Notes under the pieces: generated by a model
What the model was told of the DNA's origin: nothing
What the model saw: only the letters and a program-made list of their open reading frames with translations
Databases searched by the model: none
NCBI GenBank assembly: GCA_032433765.1
Contig: JAVIAB010000101.1
Location: 66,692,640-66,756,639, forward strand
DNA: 64,000 nt
Direction: 5' to 3'
Source of the DNA: Megaustenia siamemsis
Taxonomy: Eukaryota > Mollusca > Gastropoda > Stylommatophora > Ariophantidae
Part shown: one piece after another, positions 1-12,918 of the stretch
Numbering within the stretch: position 1 is the first letter of the stretch
Layout: each line of letters opens with the position of its first letter
Position numbers and translations under genes: made by a program

Positions 1-194
1 AAAAGAGGAAGATGAAAATGGTATTTAGAATTGCATCATAGCTTTTACAATAAATGCTCATGTCTTCTTAGATTGTACAATTAGATAAAGGGATGTTTGG
101 AGTAAGTAAACACAATCTAGAACCGTGTGTTCTCTTGTACATCGTTGTACAACTCTAGAAAGTTGTGTCCTAGCTTTCAACATGAAGCAAGCTT

Positions 195-540
195 GTGATA
201 ACTACGGATTGCTGCAGAAGTTATTGCGTTTAGTGCTCTTTGCATGCCGTTAACTGTGTTCTTTATACGGATCGTTTTTTGATATTCCGATTATTTACGA
301 TGAATCATGATATCGTACGACGAAGTACAGTTCAGCCGCGTTCACTTTCAGTTCCGCTGGGTTTTATGTCTTTTGACGTGTGCTGTAGCTGCAATGATGA
401 GACTGCAGCCGGCATTCTTTGTTTGGATCCTTCAAATATATGAATATTAATGTGGAAGATTCCACTGGCATGGGCTGTTGAGCACTTAGGATTTTAAATG
501 ATTTGCAGTGATGCCGGGGCCTTCGACTAACCATAACCAT
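195..540 (+). repeat. Dispersed repeat family R1, copy 1
   Basis: One of three copies in the window of the same sequence; the others are at 34860-35025 (reverse) and 54675-55005 (forward). Shared landmarks are ATATTCCGATT near 283, a TTTGTTTGGA stretch near 418, the GCAGTGATGCCGG block near 506 and a terminal CCATAACCATAAC. No coding potential is shared between the copies; the 67-codon frame here is not conserved in the copy at 54675. It behaves like a SINE or short non-autonomous element. The family is unrecognised. Confidence 0.7.
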
Positions 541-802
541 AACAGCTGTGTAACATTATCATATATGAGTAAAATACAAGTTATAGAAGTCAACAGAGCT
601 TTTTAGAATGCAGCATCAAATCAAAATAATAACATCGTTATGTTCGTAACGATTCTACAAAGACACAAATAAATGGAAGTGTTTTTTCTTATCATTCTCA
701 TTCGCCCTTCACGGTCGCTGTGTGATACATTTTGTGCAATCTTACTTCTATTCACGAAATGTTAAAGGATTCTGCCACGCGCAAGTAATGATGCACATTT
801 AT

Positions 803-1310
803 CGTCATCATCGAGTGTCATCTCCGCATCGAAGGTTGGCTACCATGAAGCGTCATTCTGCTCTGTCTCTTGCTTTGATGGTGCAGATTGTCATAGACTG
901 ACTTGTCCATCATTTGATGTTACTCGTCTATGTTAGTCTTCGTCTGCCTCTGCCTCGTTTACCTTGTATTTTCCCCTCTAGGATTACTTTTTGTAGGCTG
1001 TTGTGTCTTTTAACATGGCCCAACAAATCGTCATTTGTCTTGTTTGAATTGTGTTTAGTTGTTCTCTTTTCATTTGTAGTCGTTTTCAGACTCCATCGTT
1101 TGTTTTCTTTTGCTTCCATCCAATTCTACCTATTCTTCGATATCTCCACATTTCAAAGGTTTCAATTATGTGTTCTGTTTTTTTGTGTCTAATGTCCATG
1201 TTTCTGCATCATATAAGTATGTTGAGAAGACATTCAATTTTGCTATTCTTAGTTTTAGACCTGGTGTTATTTGTTTTGATGCTTATTATTTTATTTAATT
1301 ACGTGAATAT
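803..1310 (-). mobile_element. LINE family B, 3' end fragment
   Basis: Read on the minus strand this matches the C-terminal part of the LINE at 48080-49690: the same KTRQITFLGHVKRHNSLLK-like stretch (here DDLLGHVKRHNSLQKVILEG), then GKRGRGRRRLT, then a tail of ATGATGA repeats. The 63-codon frame at 928-1119 is what remains of the reading frame. No catalytic domain is present; it is a 5'-truncated, dead insertion. Assignment to an RTE/CFDP2-like non-LTR group is an inference from the C-terminal style. Confidence 0.8.
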
Positions 1311-1589
1311 GGAGCGTGATAACATATATGTCATTGTATAGTATAAGGAGGTGAACATTTTTTGTCAAGAACGAAATGCCACTATCCAGCTCGCAAAATA
1401 ACAGAACATCGAACTGTCGGCCAGCCACAAGCCGCCTGGGTCTCGGCAACAATCAACACAGGGCTACTGGTAGAATCAGCAAACCAGACACGGCTTGGTT
1501 TAAATGATAGTTAGGTCGTTCTACTTGTAGCAGGAGAGATATGTTTTGGCTGTGAGTATGATTTATTAGTTACGAATATAAGGGCAAGT

Positions 1590-2395
1590 CTTAACATATG
1601 TATATGAATCATGGACATTAGGACAACAGAAAATAAAATCACTGCAGATTTTAGACATATGATTTTACAGAAGAATGTTAAAAATACCATGGACAGTGAA
1701 GACGAGTAATTGAAACGTTCTGAAAGAGGTCAATGCAAAAAGAGAGGTAATTTTCAATATTAGGAAGAAACAATCATCATTTTTGGCCATGTAATGAGAA
1801 GGTAACAACTGCAATATATTGTGACAAATGGGAATGTTGAGAGATGATGAGATAGAGGGGAGCAAAGATAAAAGTAAACTTGAGAAAAGTAACAAACAAC
1901 ACAAGAAGAGATAGAATACCAAATGAAACCATAAGAAAAATGGTAGGAACAAAACCCTGCCAAGAATATATAGAACAACAACAACTTAAATGGTTTGGCC
2001 ACCTGGTCAGAATGAATCCTCACCAATCACCATCCAGGGCGTTCTTCTCGAGAATGCATGGAAAAAGACCAAGAGGAAGACCCAGAAGAAGATGGATAGA
2101 TGCAGTTACAGAGACATGTAATAACAAAGGAAAATCAATAATTCAGACAATTCGAGCAGCTCAAGAACGACACATAATATAAACCACGACACCTTTTAGG
2201 TATCAGTGAAAGAGAAAAGTAGAAGAAGAAGAAAGATAAAAGATACCATTCAGCTTAAGGAAATGGCTTGGCAGAAGGTCAACAGCAGAAATGATAAATA
2301 ACTGTCGAGATCGAAAGTTGTGGAGCGATGTGATCACCAGCAGGCATGGTACTTGATGATGATGATAAAGGAAAAGCTTGGTAATACTTAATACA
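1590..2395 (+). mobile_element. LINE family D, 3' fragment interrupted by another LINE
   Basis: Positions 1590-1863 and 2243-2395 together match the 3' end of the LINE at 58700-59117: the ACAGAAGAATGTT motif, the AGGAAGAAACAATC motif, GAATGGCTTGGC, the CGAGATCGAAAGTTGTGGAG motif and the final GGCATGGTACTTGATGATG. The two halves are separated by an unrelated LINE 3' end at 1875-2231, so this copy was inserted first. All frames carry stops. Confidence 0.8.
1875..2231 (+). mobile_element. LINE family F 3' end nested in LINE D
   Basis: A 5'-truncated non-LTR insertion of 357 bp. The reading frame 1880-2182 (100 codons, still open) gives the typical C-terminal tail of a LINE ORF2 after the reverse transcriptase: QQLKWFGHLVRMNP, then GKRPRGRPRRRWIDAV. 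The tail of the element is a run of GAA. It is flanked by an 11-bp direct repeat AAAGATAAAAG at 1864-1874 and 2232-2242, read as the target-site duplication. The intact frame suggests a fairly recent insertion. Confidence 0.85.
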
Positions 2396-2635
2396 ATTAT
2401 AATATGAGACCGCAAGAACCCTCTTTAATCTTAGTCGACGGATTGCCCTCGTTGTGTATCGATCAACAAGACAATACGTGTTCAGATCACCTCCTTATTA
2501 AATCCCGCAGTGTTAAGAAATGTTCTCCCCTGTTCTGGTTATAGCTCTCTAGAGTTTACTTCAACTGAGAACTCTCTAGAGAGTTCTTGAAAAAGTTTGT
2601 CCGCATAATATCGGCAATGGTTGTATATGAAAAGT

Positions 2636-3228
<593 letters not shown>

Positions 3229-3394
3229 TGCTGCAGATAGCAACTAGGAAATACATTAGATTCAGAATACAAATGGCATCAATGACTTTCAGAAACCTTG
3301 AGAAAAGTGGAAATCAAAGTTACTAAGAACAAAAACAAAATTAAATATTTTCGAATCAAATGCGTTATTCATCGTACAATATGCAAGTATGAAC

Positions 3395-3765
3395 TGGACA
3401 ACAATTCACTAACTTGAATTTAAATTAAATGCAACTGAAAACAATTCACTAAATTGAATTTAAATTAAATGCAACTGAAAACAATTCACTAAATTGAATT
3501 TAAATTAAATGCAACTGAAAACAATTCACTAAATTGAATTTAAATTAAATGCAACTGAAAACAATTCACTAAATTGAATTTAAATTAAATGCAACTGAAA
3601 ACAATTCACACAATTGAATTTAATTTAAATGCAACTGAAAACAATTCACAAAATTGAATTTAAATTAAATGCAACTGAAAACAATTCACTAAATTGAATT
3701 TAAATTAAATGCAACTGAAAACAATTCACTAAATTGAATTTAAATTAAATGCAACTGAAAACAAA
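3395..3765. repeat. 40-bp AT-rich minisatellite, about 9 units
   Basis: Period of 40 bp built from ACAATTCACTAAATTGAATT followed by TAAATTAAATGCAACTGAAA. Units are almost identical; the one near 3600-3640 differs most. No transposon origin recognised. Confidence 0.95.
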
Positions 3766-4077
3766 TGAGGCCTTAGTAAAATTGTTCTCATATCGTGGAA
3801 TGAATTATTCAAGACGAGTGTAGATACAATTAGAAAAAAAAAACAGAATTCAAAATTATAATCTACAATCAAGAGAATTATGTGACGATATGTTGACCTT
3901 TGTATGAGAAGAAACAACACATGAATTTCAAAGTAGGCCGTCAAATATCAACCAGAGGATGAGCGGAAACAATTTGCCAGCCTGGAGAAAAACTTATAAA
4001 GAAGACAAGAGACACGAAGCAGCATTATCATGCATATGCACACTTCTCAACGCTCAGAGCTCGATCAAAACGGGGCG

Positions 4078-4224
4078 GGTATCGTGATACAACGAGAGTC
4101 ATGTGTCGAGATACAATGAGAGTCATGTGTCGAGATACAATGAGAGTCATGTGTCGAGATGCAACGAGAGTCATGTGTCGAGATACAACGAGAGTCATGT
4201 GTCGAGATACAACGAGAGTCATGC
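4078..4224. repeat. 24-bp minisatellite, about 6 units
   Basis: Unit ends GAGAGTCATGTGT and starts CGAGATACAA(C/T). The 66-codon minus-strand frame (MTLVVSRH repeats) is an artefact of a unit length divisible by three. Confidence 0.93.
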
Positions 4225-4411
4225 GCAATGTCTGACATCTAAAAACACAGATCGTCAGGCAAAGTGAGTCTTTAACTTTTGCAAAATGCGCAATCTTCTG
4301 CTCAAAAGATCAATAGGTAGACAGACAAATAGATAGAGACATATAAATAGATAGCCAGACAAACAGACAGAGACAGATAAATAGATAGACAGACAAAGAG
4401 ACAGAGAAACA

Positions 4412-4674
<263 letters not shown>

Positions 4675-4726
4675 TTATAGATGCAATATTTTGCACAAGA
4701 AGTAAGTAACATTTTAGAAAAAAATC

Positions 4727-6340
4727 ATCATGTGCCATGCAGGTTGGTGTAGGCGATCATGTCCTTCCAAAATTCTATCACCACAGTACATTGCATCGAA
4801 TCTGCTGTTTTCCATGCCATGACATCAAGCTATCTAGCATCTTCTCTCTTTGTCGTCAGCGATCTCTCTTTCGCTTTATTTTGTCAGTTGTAACCAAGTA
4901 TTCCAACTTTCCTTTTCTCATGAGGTGCCTGAAAAATGGCGATTGTTTCTTTCTGTTGTTTTTTTTAGGAGGTCATTGTGTTGGCTTATTTCAAGAATGT
5001 CCTCGTGGATCTTTTTAGCTGCCCAGGGAATTCTCACAAATCTTCTGAACAAATCTAATCTCTGTGGCCTCTATTCGTCTTTTCATTCTTTTGTTTACTG
5101 TTCATGATTCACATCCATAGGTCAGAATTGGATCATTACAGCACCGATGAGCTATCTTTCTTACTACTATTGACATAGAAATATTGTATTTTTCATTTTA
5201 TGAAATGCAATTTTAGCCTGACCTATTCTACCTTTTATTTAGCTTGTGCATCTTCCACTTGTTGGTATCATTGTGCCCTAAGTATTTGAAGCTTGTGTCC
5301 GTGTTTTATGTTTACATGTTTACTTTTATTCTGCATATCGGTAATGATTGTTTCTTGGATATGTCTATTACTCTGTTTTCTGGTTATTCAGACTGAGACT
5401 ATTCTTTTACTATTAAGTCTATCATTTCTTGCAATTCATTCTTTTTGTCTGATATCACACCGTGTCATCATCTTATCCCAGATCGTTTATGTTGTGACCT
5501 TTGGCTGCAATAATCTTTTTTTTTTTTCTATTGATCTCATAATATTTTTGCTGTAAAGTGTGAGCAAATTTAGCGACAGAACACAGCCTTGTCTGGCTCC
5601 TTGTTTTATATATTTGAACTGTCCTTTTCGGTTGAGAATTCGTATAGCTGTTGTTTTTTTTTATTTTGTTCCCATTTCACGTTCTTTTTTTTTCTCAGAT
5701 CATTGCATCAATGTTTAATTTCTCCAGCATATTGGCTATTTCTTTACATGCTTTACTTTAACAAATGCTTTTGTGTAGTCTATAAAATACATACAAAGAA
5801 CTTTACTTCTACAGCTCTTTCCATCAATGTTCTCAGCGTGCATATTTCATTATTAGTCTTTTCCTTCCACAAATCCACGTTGTTCTTCATTTATTTCAGA
5901 TTTTGTTTTGTTCCTTACGCGTCTCATTATGGATCTGAGTAATATTTTCATCGTGTGACTCATCAGGTTAAAAGTGTGACGGTCTTTACAATCAGTGCCG
6001 CCTGACTTCTATGGTATGGCTACAAAGTTAGATTTTAGTAAACTTCGTTATAAATGAACTTGATAGCTTTGTTATGACTTGTGCTCCCAACTCTCCTAAT
6101 GCATTTATTCTATCGATTGTTATAATATCGAGACCTTTAACTTTACGTCTTTTCATGTGTTGAGTTGCCTCCACTTCACTCTGCATTATTTGCAGTCTTT
6201 GATTTGAATTGTTTAGCTCTTGTATTTCATCATCATTGAGTTGACTCTTACATTATGTTCATCTTTCCATTATATTCACTTCTCCCATTATTATATTACC
6301 TTCTCTTGCTTTCACACTTCCTCAAATTGACTACTTTCTT
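4727..6340 (-). mobile_element. LINE family A, long decayed copy
   Basis: On the minus strand the 4727 end matches the 3' ends of the other family A copies (12030-12635, 39550-40045, 54190-54600): tail ATGATGA, then CGATGCAATGTA, the GTTGGAATACTTGGTTACAA motif, and upstream the region before it. About 5560-5605 encodes a decayed RQGCVLS-type reverse transcriptase block, so this copy reaches at least into the RT domain. Every frame is broken by stops and indels. The upstream boundary near 6340 is approximate. Confidence 0.7.
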
Positions 6341-6832
6341 CCTGTTATATATTTTAACTGATTGTGCACAAGTTGCGTGTCTTTCTTTTGTTGTTTTTTT
6401 TCATCTCGACATATTTCAACTTTAACCATCCTTCCTTTGTTTCTCAGCATTTGTTTTGGATGTGTATAAGTAACGTATACATGGATGCGTGCGCCCTAAA
6501 CATTCTATGGAGACAAGTACAGAAAGACAATATACGACACGCAGCTCTGCGAACAGAGTTACAGAAAACATGTACAATAATGACACTTGTTCGAGCCCTT
6601 CGGATAATCATCAAAAACATATTGTGCAGGTTAATGCAATGAAGCACATATTCTTGACTTTGAGACACGTGATAATGGTGCAAACGAGGCTCTAGACGTC
6701 CCATGAGGCTCACAGTTTGTGACTATATATATCACCATTTTCTATCTAATTCCTCTCATTAAATAATTGAACAATGGTGATTGCATATTTCTTATAGTAG
6801 ATTTAGGCTTCAAATTCGTCACTTTAGCAACT

Positions 6833-8765
6833 CTTCTACCGCCTTTAAACTTCCTGTGGAGCATAGGTCTCCAACAAGCACTTTCAATTTACTGTGGAGC
6901 ATAGGTCTTCAACAAACGCTTTCATCTTCCTGTGGAGCATAGGTCTCCAACAAACAATTTCAACTTTTTGTGGAGCATAGGTCTTCAACAAGCAATTTCA
7001 ACTTGCAGTGGAGCATAGGTCTCCAACAAACAATTTCAACTTCTTGTGGAGCATAGGTCTTCAACAAACAGTTTCAACTTGCAGTGGAGCATAGGTCTTC
7101 AGCAAAGACTTTAAACTTCTTGTAGAGTATAGGTCTTCAACAAACGCATTCAACGCCTTGTGCAGCAAAGTTTTTCAACAAACACTTTCATCTTCCTGTT
7201 GAGCATAGGTCTTCAACAAACACGTTCAACTTACTGTCCAGTATAGGTCTTCAACAAACACTTTCAACTCCCTGTGGATCATAGGTATTCAACAAAAACT
7301 TTCAACTTCATGTGGACCATATGTCTTCAGCAAAGACTTTCAACTTCTTGTGGAGTATAGGTCTTCAACAAACGCATTCAACGCCTTGAGCAGCAAAGTT
7401 TTTCAACAAACACTTTCAACTTCCTGTTGAGCATAGGTCTTCAACAAACACTTTCAACTTCCTGTGGTTCATAGGTCTTCAACAAACACGTTCAACTTAC
7501 AGTCTAGTATAGGTCTTCATCAAACACTTTCATCATCCTGCGGATCATAGGTCTTCAACAAACACTTTCAACTTCCTGTGGAGCATATGTCTTCAACAAA
7601 CGCTTTCAACTCCCTGTGGATCATAGGTATTTAACAAACACTTTCAACTTCATGTGGACCATAGGTCTGCAACAAACGCTTTCAAATCCCAGAGGAGATT
7701 AGGTCGTCAACAAACACTTTTAATTTCCAGTGGATTATCATCATCATCATGTGTCTTACCGGTTGGCGTAGGTGATCATGTCCCTCCACAATCTTCTATC
7801 TACAGTGCATCGTATCAGTTCTGTTGTTTACTGTTTTCCATGCCATGACACCAAGCTATCCAGTATTTTCTCTCTTTGTCGTCCGCGATCTCTCTTTCCT
7901 TTTCTTTTGCCAGTTGTAACCAAGTATTCCAACTTTCCTCTTCTCATGATGTGCCCAAAAATGGTGATTGCTTCTTTCTGATGTTTTTTAAGAGCTCCCT
8001 TTTTGTGTTGGTCTCTTTGAGAACTTCCTCATTGGTCTTTATAGCTGTCCGGGGAACTTTCAACATTCTCCTGAGAAATCCCATCTCTGTGGCCTCTAAT
8101 CGTCTTTTCATTTATAAATATTAGTGGATCATAGGTCATCAACAAACACTTTCAACTTATGCTAGACCATAGGTCTTCAACAAACACTTTCAACTTCCTG
8201 TGGAGCATAGTTCTTCAACAAACACTTTCAACTCTTGCTGGACCATAGGTCTTCAACAAACACTTTCAACTCTTGCTGGACCATAGGTCTTCAAAAAACA
8301 CTTTCAACTTCTGGTTGATCATAGGTCTTCAATAAACACTTTCAACTTCCTGTGGTGCATAGTTCTTATTCAAACAATTTCAACTTCCGGTCCAGCATAG
8401 GTCTTCAACAAACACTTTCAACTTCCTGTGGAGCATAGTTCTTCAACAAACACTTTCAACTTCCTGTGGAGCATAGGTCTTCAACAAACGCTTTCAATTC
8501 CCTGTGAATCATAGGTCTTCAACAAACGCTTTAACTTCCTGTGGAGCATAGGTCTTCAACAAACACTTTCAACTCCCTGTGGAGCATAGGTCTTCAACAA
8601 ACGTTTTCATCTTCCTGTGGAGCATAGTTCTTCAACAAACACTTTCAACTCCCTGTGGAGCATAGGTCTTCAACAAACGCTTTCATCTTCCTGTGGAGCA
8701 TAGGTCTTCAACAAACACTTTCAACTCCCTGTGGAGCATAGGTCTTCAACAAACACTTTTCAATC
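6833..8765 (-). repeat. 38-bp minisatellite made from the 3' end of LINE family C
   Basis: About 40 units with a 38-bp period, each containing GTGGAGCATAGGTCTTCAAC and AAACACTTTCAA. Read on the minus strand this is the 3' terminal sequence of LINE C: GTGTTTGTTGAAGACCTATG followed by CTCCAC, present once in the copies at 20773-20805, 51868-51896 and 60875-60905. The left edge (CTTCTACC at 6833) is the LINE 3' terminus and the right edge (8766) continues into LINE C coding sequence, so the repeat lies entirely inside one LINE copy. Units vary by point changes. A family A LINE is inserted at 7736-8122. Confidence 0.9.
7736..8122 (-). mobile_element. LINE family A 3' end inserted into the 38-bp minisatellite
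   Basis: Minus-strand family A sequence beginning with an ATGATGATGA tail at 7736, through TGGAGGGACATGATCACCTA, to the GAGGCCACAGAGATGGGATT region near 8090. It interrupts the minisatellite. A short flanking repeat AGTGGAT(T/C)AT at 7729-7738 and 8123-8132 is compatible with a target-site duplication, though the host repeat itself contains a similar string. Confidence 0.8.
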
Positions 8766-9165
8766 CGTTCAGTTTCTTGTCGCTCTTTTAAGAACAATCC
8801 ATGTCTTTTCCACTATCTTCATCTCTGCTTCTATCTGTTTTCTACAAGAATAGTTGGTCTTCTCTTTGCCATTTTCCTCGGGGATGCCAAAAATTGCCTG
8901 TCCTGTAATACTGGCATTTGGCTTCTGCAATATGTGTATCGCCAAACAATTTCGCTGTATCTCTTTATTCACTGGTGTTTGACTGGTACTTTTCCAATAT
9001 TCTGTGTTAGTGATTTGCCCTGTCATTGTTATCCCTTTATTCTGGCAAGAATCGATTAATGAAGGTTTGGATCTTTGTGATTGTCACTTTTCTTGTTCTA
9101 CATGTTTCACAGACATATAATATGAGTGACATAACATTCGAGTTGACAATCTCTATTTTTGTATA
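8766..9165 (-). mobile_element. LINE family C, 3' coding fragment
   Basis: Directly continues the minisatellite at 6833-8765. The minus-strand frame 9026-8769 (85 codons) shows the family C C-terminus in decayed form: WKSTSQTPVNKEIQR, then an NPQGKRQRGRPRN-like stretch degraded to GIPEENGKEKTN, then QIEAEMKIVEKTW. Compare 20520-20790. Truncated on its 5' side near 9165. Confidence 0.8.
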
Positions 9166-9354
9166 TTTTATATCCTATGCAGCGAAGCTAATTACCCGTG
9201 CCTGACGTTACGGGTCTCATATTCTCCTACAAACTACAAACTAATAACCACATTACTGTCACACCTGTCAGTAATTCGAACAGCAGTGGTCTGCAATTTT
9301 TGCGTTATGTCATTATGGTTCTTGACGGTAATGCATAATGTTATCAACGTTTGT

Positions 9355-11205
9355 CGTAATGGGGTCTGGTCCACTTAAATATGTCTGTGTGGGGCTAGTG
9401 ACCTGGCGCATTTAAATATTTCTGTTTGGGGCTAGTGACCTGGTCCACTTAAATATGACTGTGTGGGGCTAGTGATCTGGTCCAATTAAATATGACTGTG
9501 TGGGGCTAGTGACCTGGTCCACTTAAATATGTCTGCTTGGGGTTAGTGATCTGGTCCAATTAAATATGACTGTGTGGGGCTAGTGATCAGGTCCAATTAA
9601 ATATGACTGTGTGGGGCTAGTGACCTGGTCCACTTAAATATGTCTGTGTGGGGCTAGTGACCTGGTCCACTTAAATATGTATGTGTGGGGCTAGTGACCT
9701 GGTGCACTTAAATATGTCTGTGTGGGGCTAGTGATATGGTCCAATTAAATATGTCAGTGGAGCTAGTGACCTGGTCACATAAATATGTCTGTGAGGGACT
9801 AGTGACCGGGTGCACTTACATATGTTTGTGTGGGGCTAGTGAGCTGGTGCACTTACAAATGTCTGCGTGAGGCTAGTGACCTATTTCACCTGTGTATGTG
9901 TGAGACTAGCGACCTGGTCCACCCAACTGTGTCAGTATGAGACTAGCGACATGGTCCACCCAACAGTGTATGTGTGATACTAGCGACCTGGTCCACCTAA
10001 CTGTGTCTGTGTGAGACTAGCGACCTGGTCCACCTAACTGTGTCTGTGTGAGACTAGCGACTTGGTCCACCTAACTGTGTCAGTATGAGACTAACGACAT
10101 GGTCCACCTAACTGTGTCTTTGTGAGACTAGCGACATGGTCCACCTAACTGTGTCAGTATGAGACTAACGACTTGGTCCACCTAACTGTGTCTGTGTGAG
10201 ACTAGCGACTTGGTCCACCTAACTGTGTCTGTGTGAGACTAGCGACTTGGTCCACCTAACTGTCTCAGAATGAGACTAGCGACATGCTCCACCCGATTGT
10301 GTCTGAATGAGGTTAGCGACCTGGTCCACCTAACTGTGTCTGTGTGAGACTAGCGACTTGGTCCACCTAACTGTGTCTTTGTGAGACTAGCGACCTGGTC
10401 CACCCAATTGTGTCAGAATGAGGCTAGCGGCCTGGTCCATTCAAATGTGTCAGAATGAAGCTTGTGAACTAGCCCATCAGCTGTGTCAGAATGAAGCTAG
10501 TGACCTAGTCCATTCAATTGTGTCAGAATGAACTTAGTGACATGGTCAGCCCAACAGTGTTTGTGTGAGACTAGCGACCTGATAAACCCAACAGTGTATG
10601 TGTTAGACTAGCGACCTGGTCCATTCAATTGTGTCAGAAAGAGGCTACTGACCTGGTCCATTCAATTGTGTCAGAATGAGGCTACTGACCTGGTCCATTC
10701 AATTGTGTCAGAATGAGGCTACTGACCTGGTCCATTCAATTGTGTCAGAATGAGGCTACTGACCTGGTCCATTCAATTGTGTCAGAATGAGGCTACTGAC
10801 CTGGTCCATTCAATTGTGTCAGAATGAGGCTACTGACCTGGTCCATTCAATTGTGTCAGAATGAGGCTACTGACCTGGTCCATTCAATTGTGTCAGAATT
10901 AAGCTAGTAACCGTGTCCACAGAAATGTGTCGGAATGAGGCTACTGACCTGGTTCATTCAATTGTGTCAGAATGGAGCTAGTGACCTGATCCTTTCAATT
11001 GTGCCAGAATGAACCTAGTGGCATGGTCTCCCCCCCCCCCCAACTGTGTCTGTGTGAGACTAGCGATCTGGTCCACCTAACATTGTCTGTGTTAGACTAG
11101 TGACCTGACCCACACAATTGTGTCAGAATGAAGCTAGTGACCTGGTCCATTCAATTGTGTCAAAATGAAGCTAGTGACCTGGTCCACCTAACATGTCGGT
11201 ATGAC
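9355..11205. repeat. 37-bp satellite, about 50 units in three subfamily blocks
   Basis: Period of about 37 bp with a shared CTAG(T/C)GACCTGGTCCA core. Three blocks follow one another: about 9361-9880 with CACTTAAATATGTCTGTG, about 9890-10420 with CACCTAACTGTGTCTGTG, and about 10420-11205 with CATTCAATTGTGTCAGAATG. Within each block units are much more alike than between blocks. A short C run sits near 11031-11040. No transposon match found. Confidence 0.93.
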
Positions 11206-12029
11206 AGTATAAATATTAATCAACACCAGGCGAATGGATAGTCTTGTGTAAGACCTGGAGTTGTAAACCTGGGCGTCAAAGACCACGATCCTGCGCGCAG
11301 CATCTTAGCTAATTAGCGCACCATCCATGGTAATATCGTCAAGGCCATTACATGTAATTTTAAAGTGTTGTTCTCAACGTTGTTATTATGCGCCCTCATA
11401 ATCATCGCGATCATTAGCAAACATTACTGTCTCCTTCCCTCTTTGAAATCCCTCGTTTATACATCATACCTAAGCACTGACGAGCTTTTGGGCGTGTCCC
11501 TGCTTAGTCTATACCCATCTTCAGGAGTCACGAATGAACGTGTGTCTTTCCAATTCCAACATCACATGTTTGGCGATAAAGATTAAAAAGATAAGCAGAT
11601 CAAAACTAAATATGTATGTATCTTCTCAGGTTCAATTTTTTGCTAAAGGAATACAGAAAGTAAGTAATACTATATATAAAAAATAGTGCTAATATAAAAA
11701 AATATAACTGCATAATGATTAAAAGGAGTAAAATACATTAATTACTGAATTTTTGATCGACTAATGTTTTTCTCCTTAAAAGCGAGTTTACAATCAAATG
11801 CGAGAATCGCTGGCTAAGATAAAATTACACCGTGACAGATAATGTGATAATTATGTATTTACTGTTAAAATTACAACATAATATTAACAGCAGCATGTAA
11901 GAGTGACCGGTCAAGTCGTAGGGTTATACATGTGGCGCTTGTCACAGGAAACAAATGTGCACAACAATATCATACTCTCCGCATACATGAAAGGAATCTA
12001 TTACTTGTAACATGTCTTTTTGTGAGCTC
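11206..12029. other. No gene recognised
   Basis: AT-rich sequence between the 37-bp satellite and LINE A. The 73-codon frame at 11365-11586 has no recognisable domain. Nothing else supported. Confidence 0.6.
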
Positions 12030-12635
12030 TATATCAGGAACGCGTCAAATACTTGAGCACAATAATAACATCAGATGGAAGATGCACCACAGAAATAAAA
12101 AGTAGAATAGCTCAGGCCATAATAGCATTTCAGTAAATGTAACACGTCTAATGCAACAAATCTAATAGAAAAATAAATGGAAGTGAGAAAAAGAGTTCAT
12201 CGATGCTATATAGCGTTAAATTTGACCTATGGAAGTGAATCAAGGACAGTAGACAAACAAATGAAAAGACAATTAGAGGCCACAGAGATTGAATTTCTCA
12301 GAAGAATGTTGAAAGTTTACTGGACAGCTAAAAAGACCAATGAGGAAATTCGCAAAATACGCCATCACTAAAAAGGAACTCCTAAAAAATATCAGAAATA
12401 AACAACCACAATTTTTCGGGCACGTTATGAGAGATGAAACTTTGAATACTTGGTTAAAACTGGCAAAATGCAGGGAAAGAGAGATGGCGGACGACAAAGT
12501 GAGAACATACTATAATGTTAGGTGTCAAGACACGGAAAAGTCAACAGAATTGATACGATGCACTGTGAATTGAAGATTGTGGAAGGATATGATCGCCAAA
12601 GCAAACCGGTATGGCACATAATTATGGTGAATGAC
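12030..12635 (+). mobile_element. LINE family A 3' end
   Basis: The frames 12177-12371 and 12340-12573 together give the post-RT C-terminus: RVHRCYIALNLTYGSES, KRQLEATEIEFLRRMLK, then QPQFFGHVMRDE. The usual HDDDD-coding ATGATG tail is decayed at the end (ATGGCACATAATTATGGTG). One frameshift lies near 12350. An I-like element begins 25 bp downstream, so it landed next to this old fragment. Confidence 0.85.
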
Positions 12636-12659
12636 ATAAAGAAATCAGCCAACAAATGC

Positions 12660-12672
12660 AGTGCTCCTTATT
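12660..12672. repeat. Left target-site duplication of the I-like element
   Basis: AGTGCTCCTTATT, identical to 16700-16712. The inner flank is the short tandem tail of the element (ATAACTCAATAACTC on the minus strand). Confidence 0.85.
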
Positions 12673-12675
12673 GAG

Positions 12676-12918
12676 TTATTGAGTTATGTACGGGTCATCA
12701 TCATTGCACTCCGAACATGTCCATAGGTGCTCAGATCCCCTCCTCAGCAATTCCCTCAGTGTCCAGCGACTGACGACTCCAGTTCTATGTTGGTTGATAA
12801 GTCTTCTTACACGGCCACTAAGTTTCTCATTTCTGGCTGTGCCCATCTTAACTCCCATTTCCATCATCCGAAGAAGTGACGTGGATCTGTGTTTGTCGAA
12901 ATCCTGTGCTCTTCCCAC
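12676..12918 (-). pseudogene. C-terminal Cys-motif tail of the I-like ORF
   Basis: An 80-codon frame whose middle part GRVRRLINQHRTG and end HLWTCSECNDDD form the conserved tail that follows RNase H in many I/Jockey-type ORFs. The CxxC in WTCSEC is visible. It overlaps the RNase H frame in another register, showing a frameshift near 12900. Confidence 0.75.
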
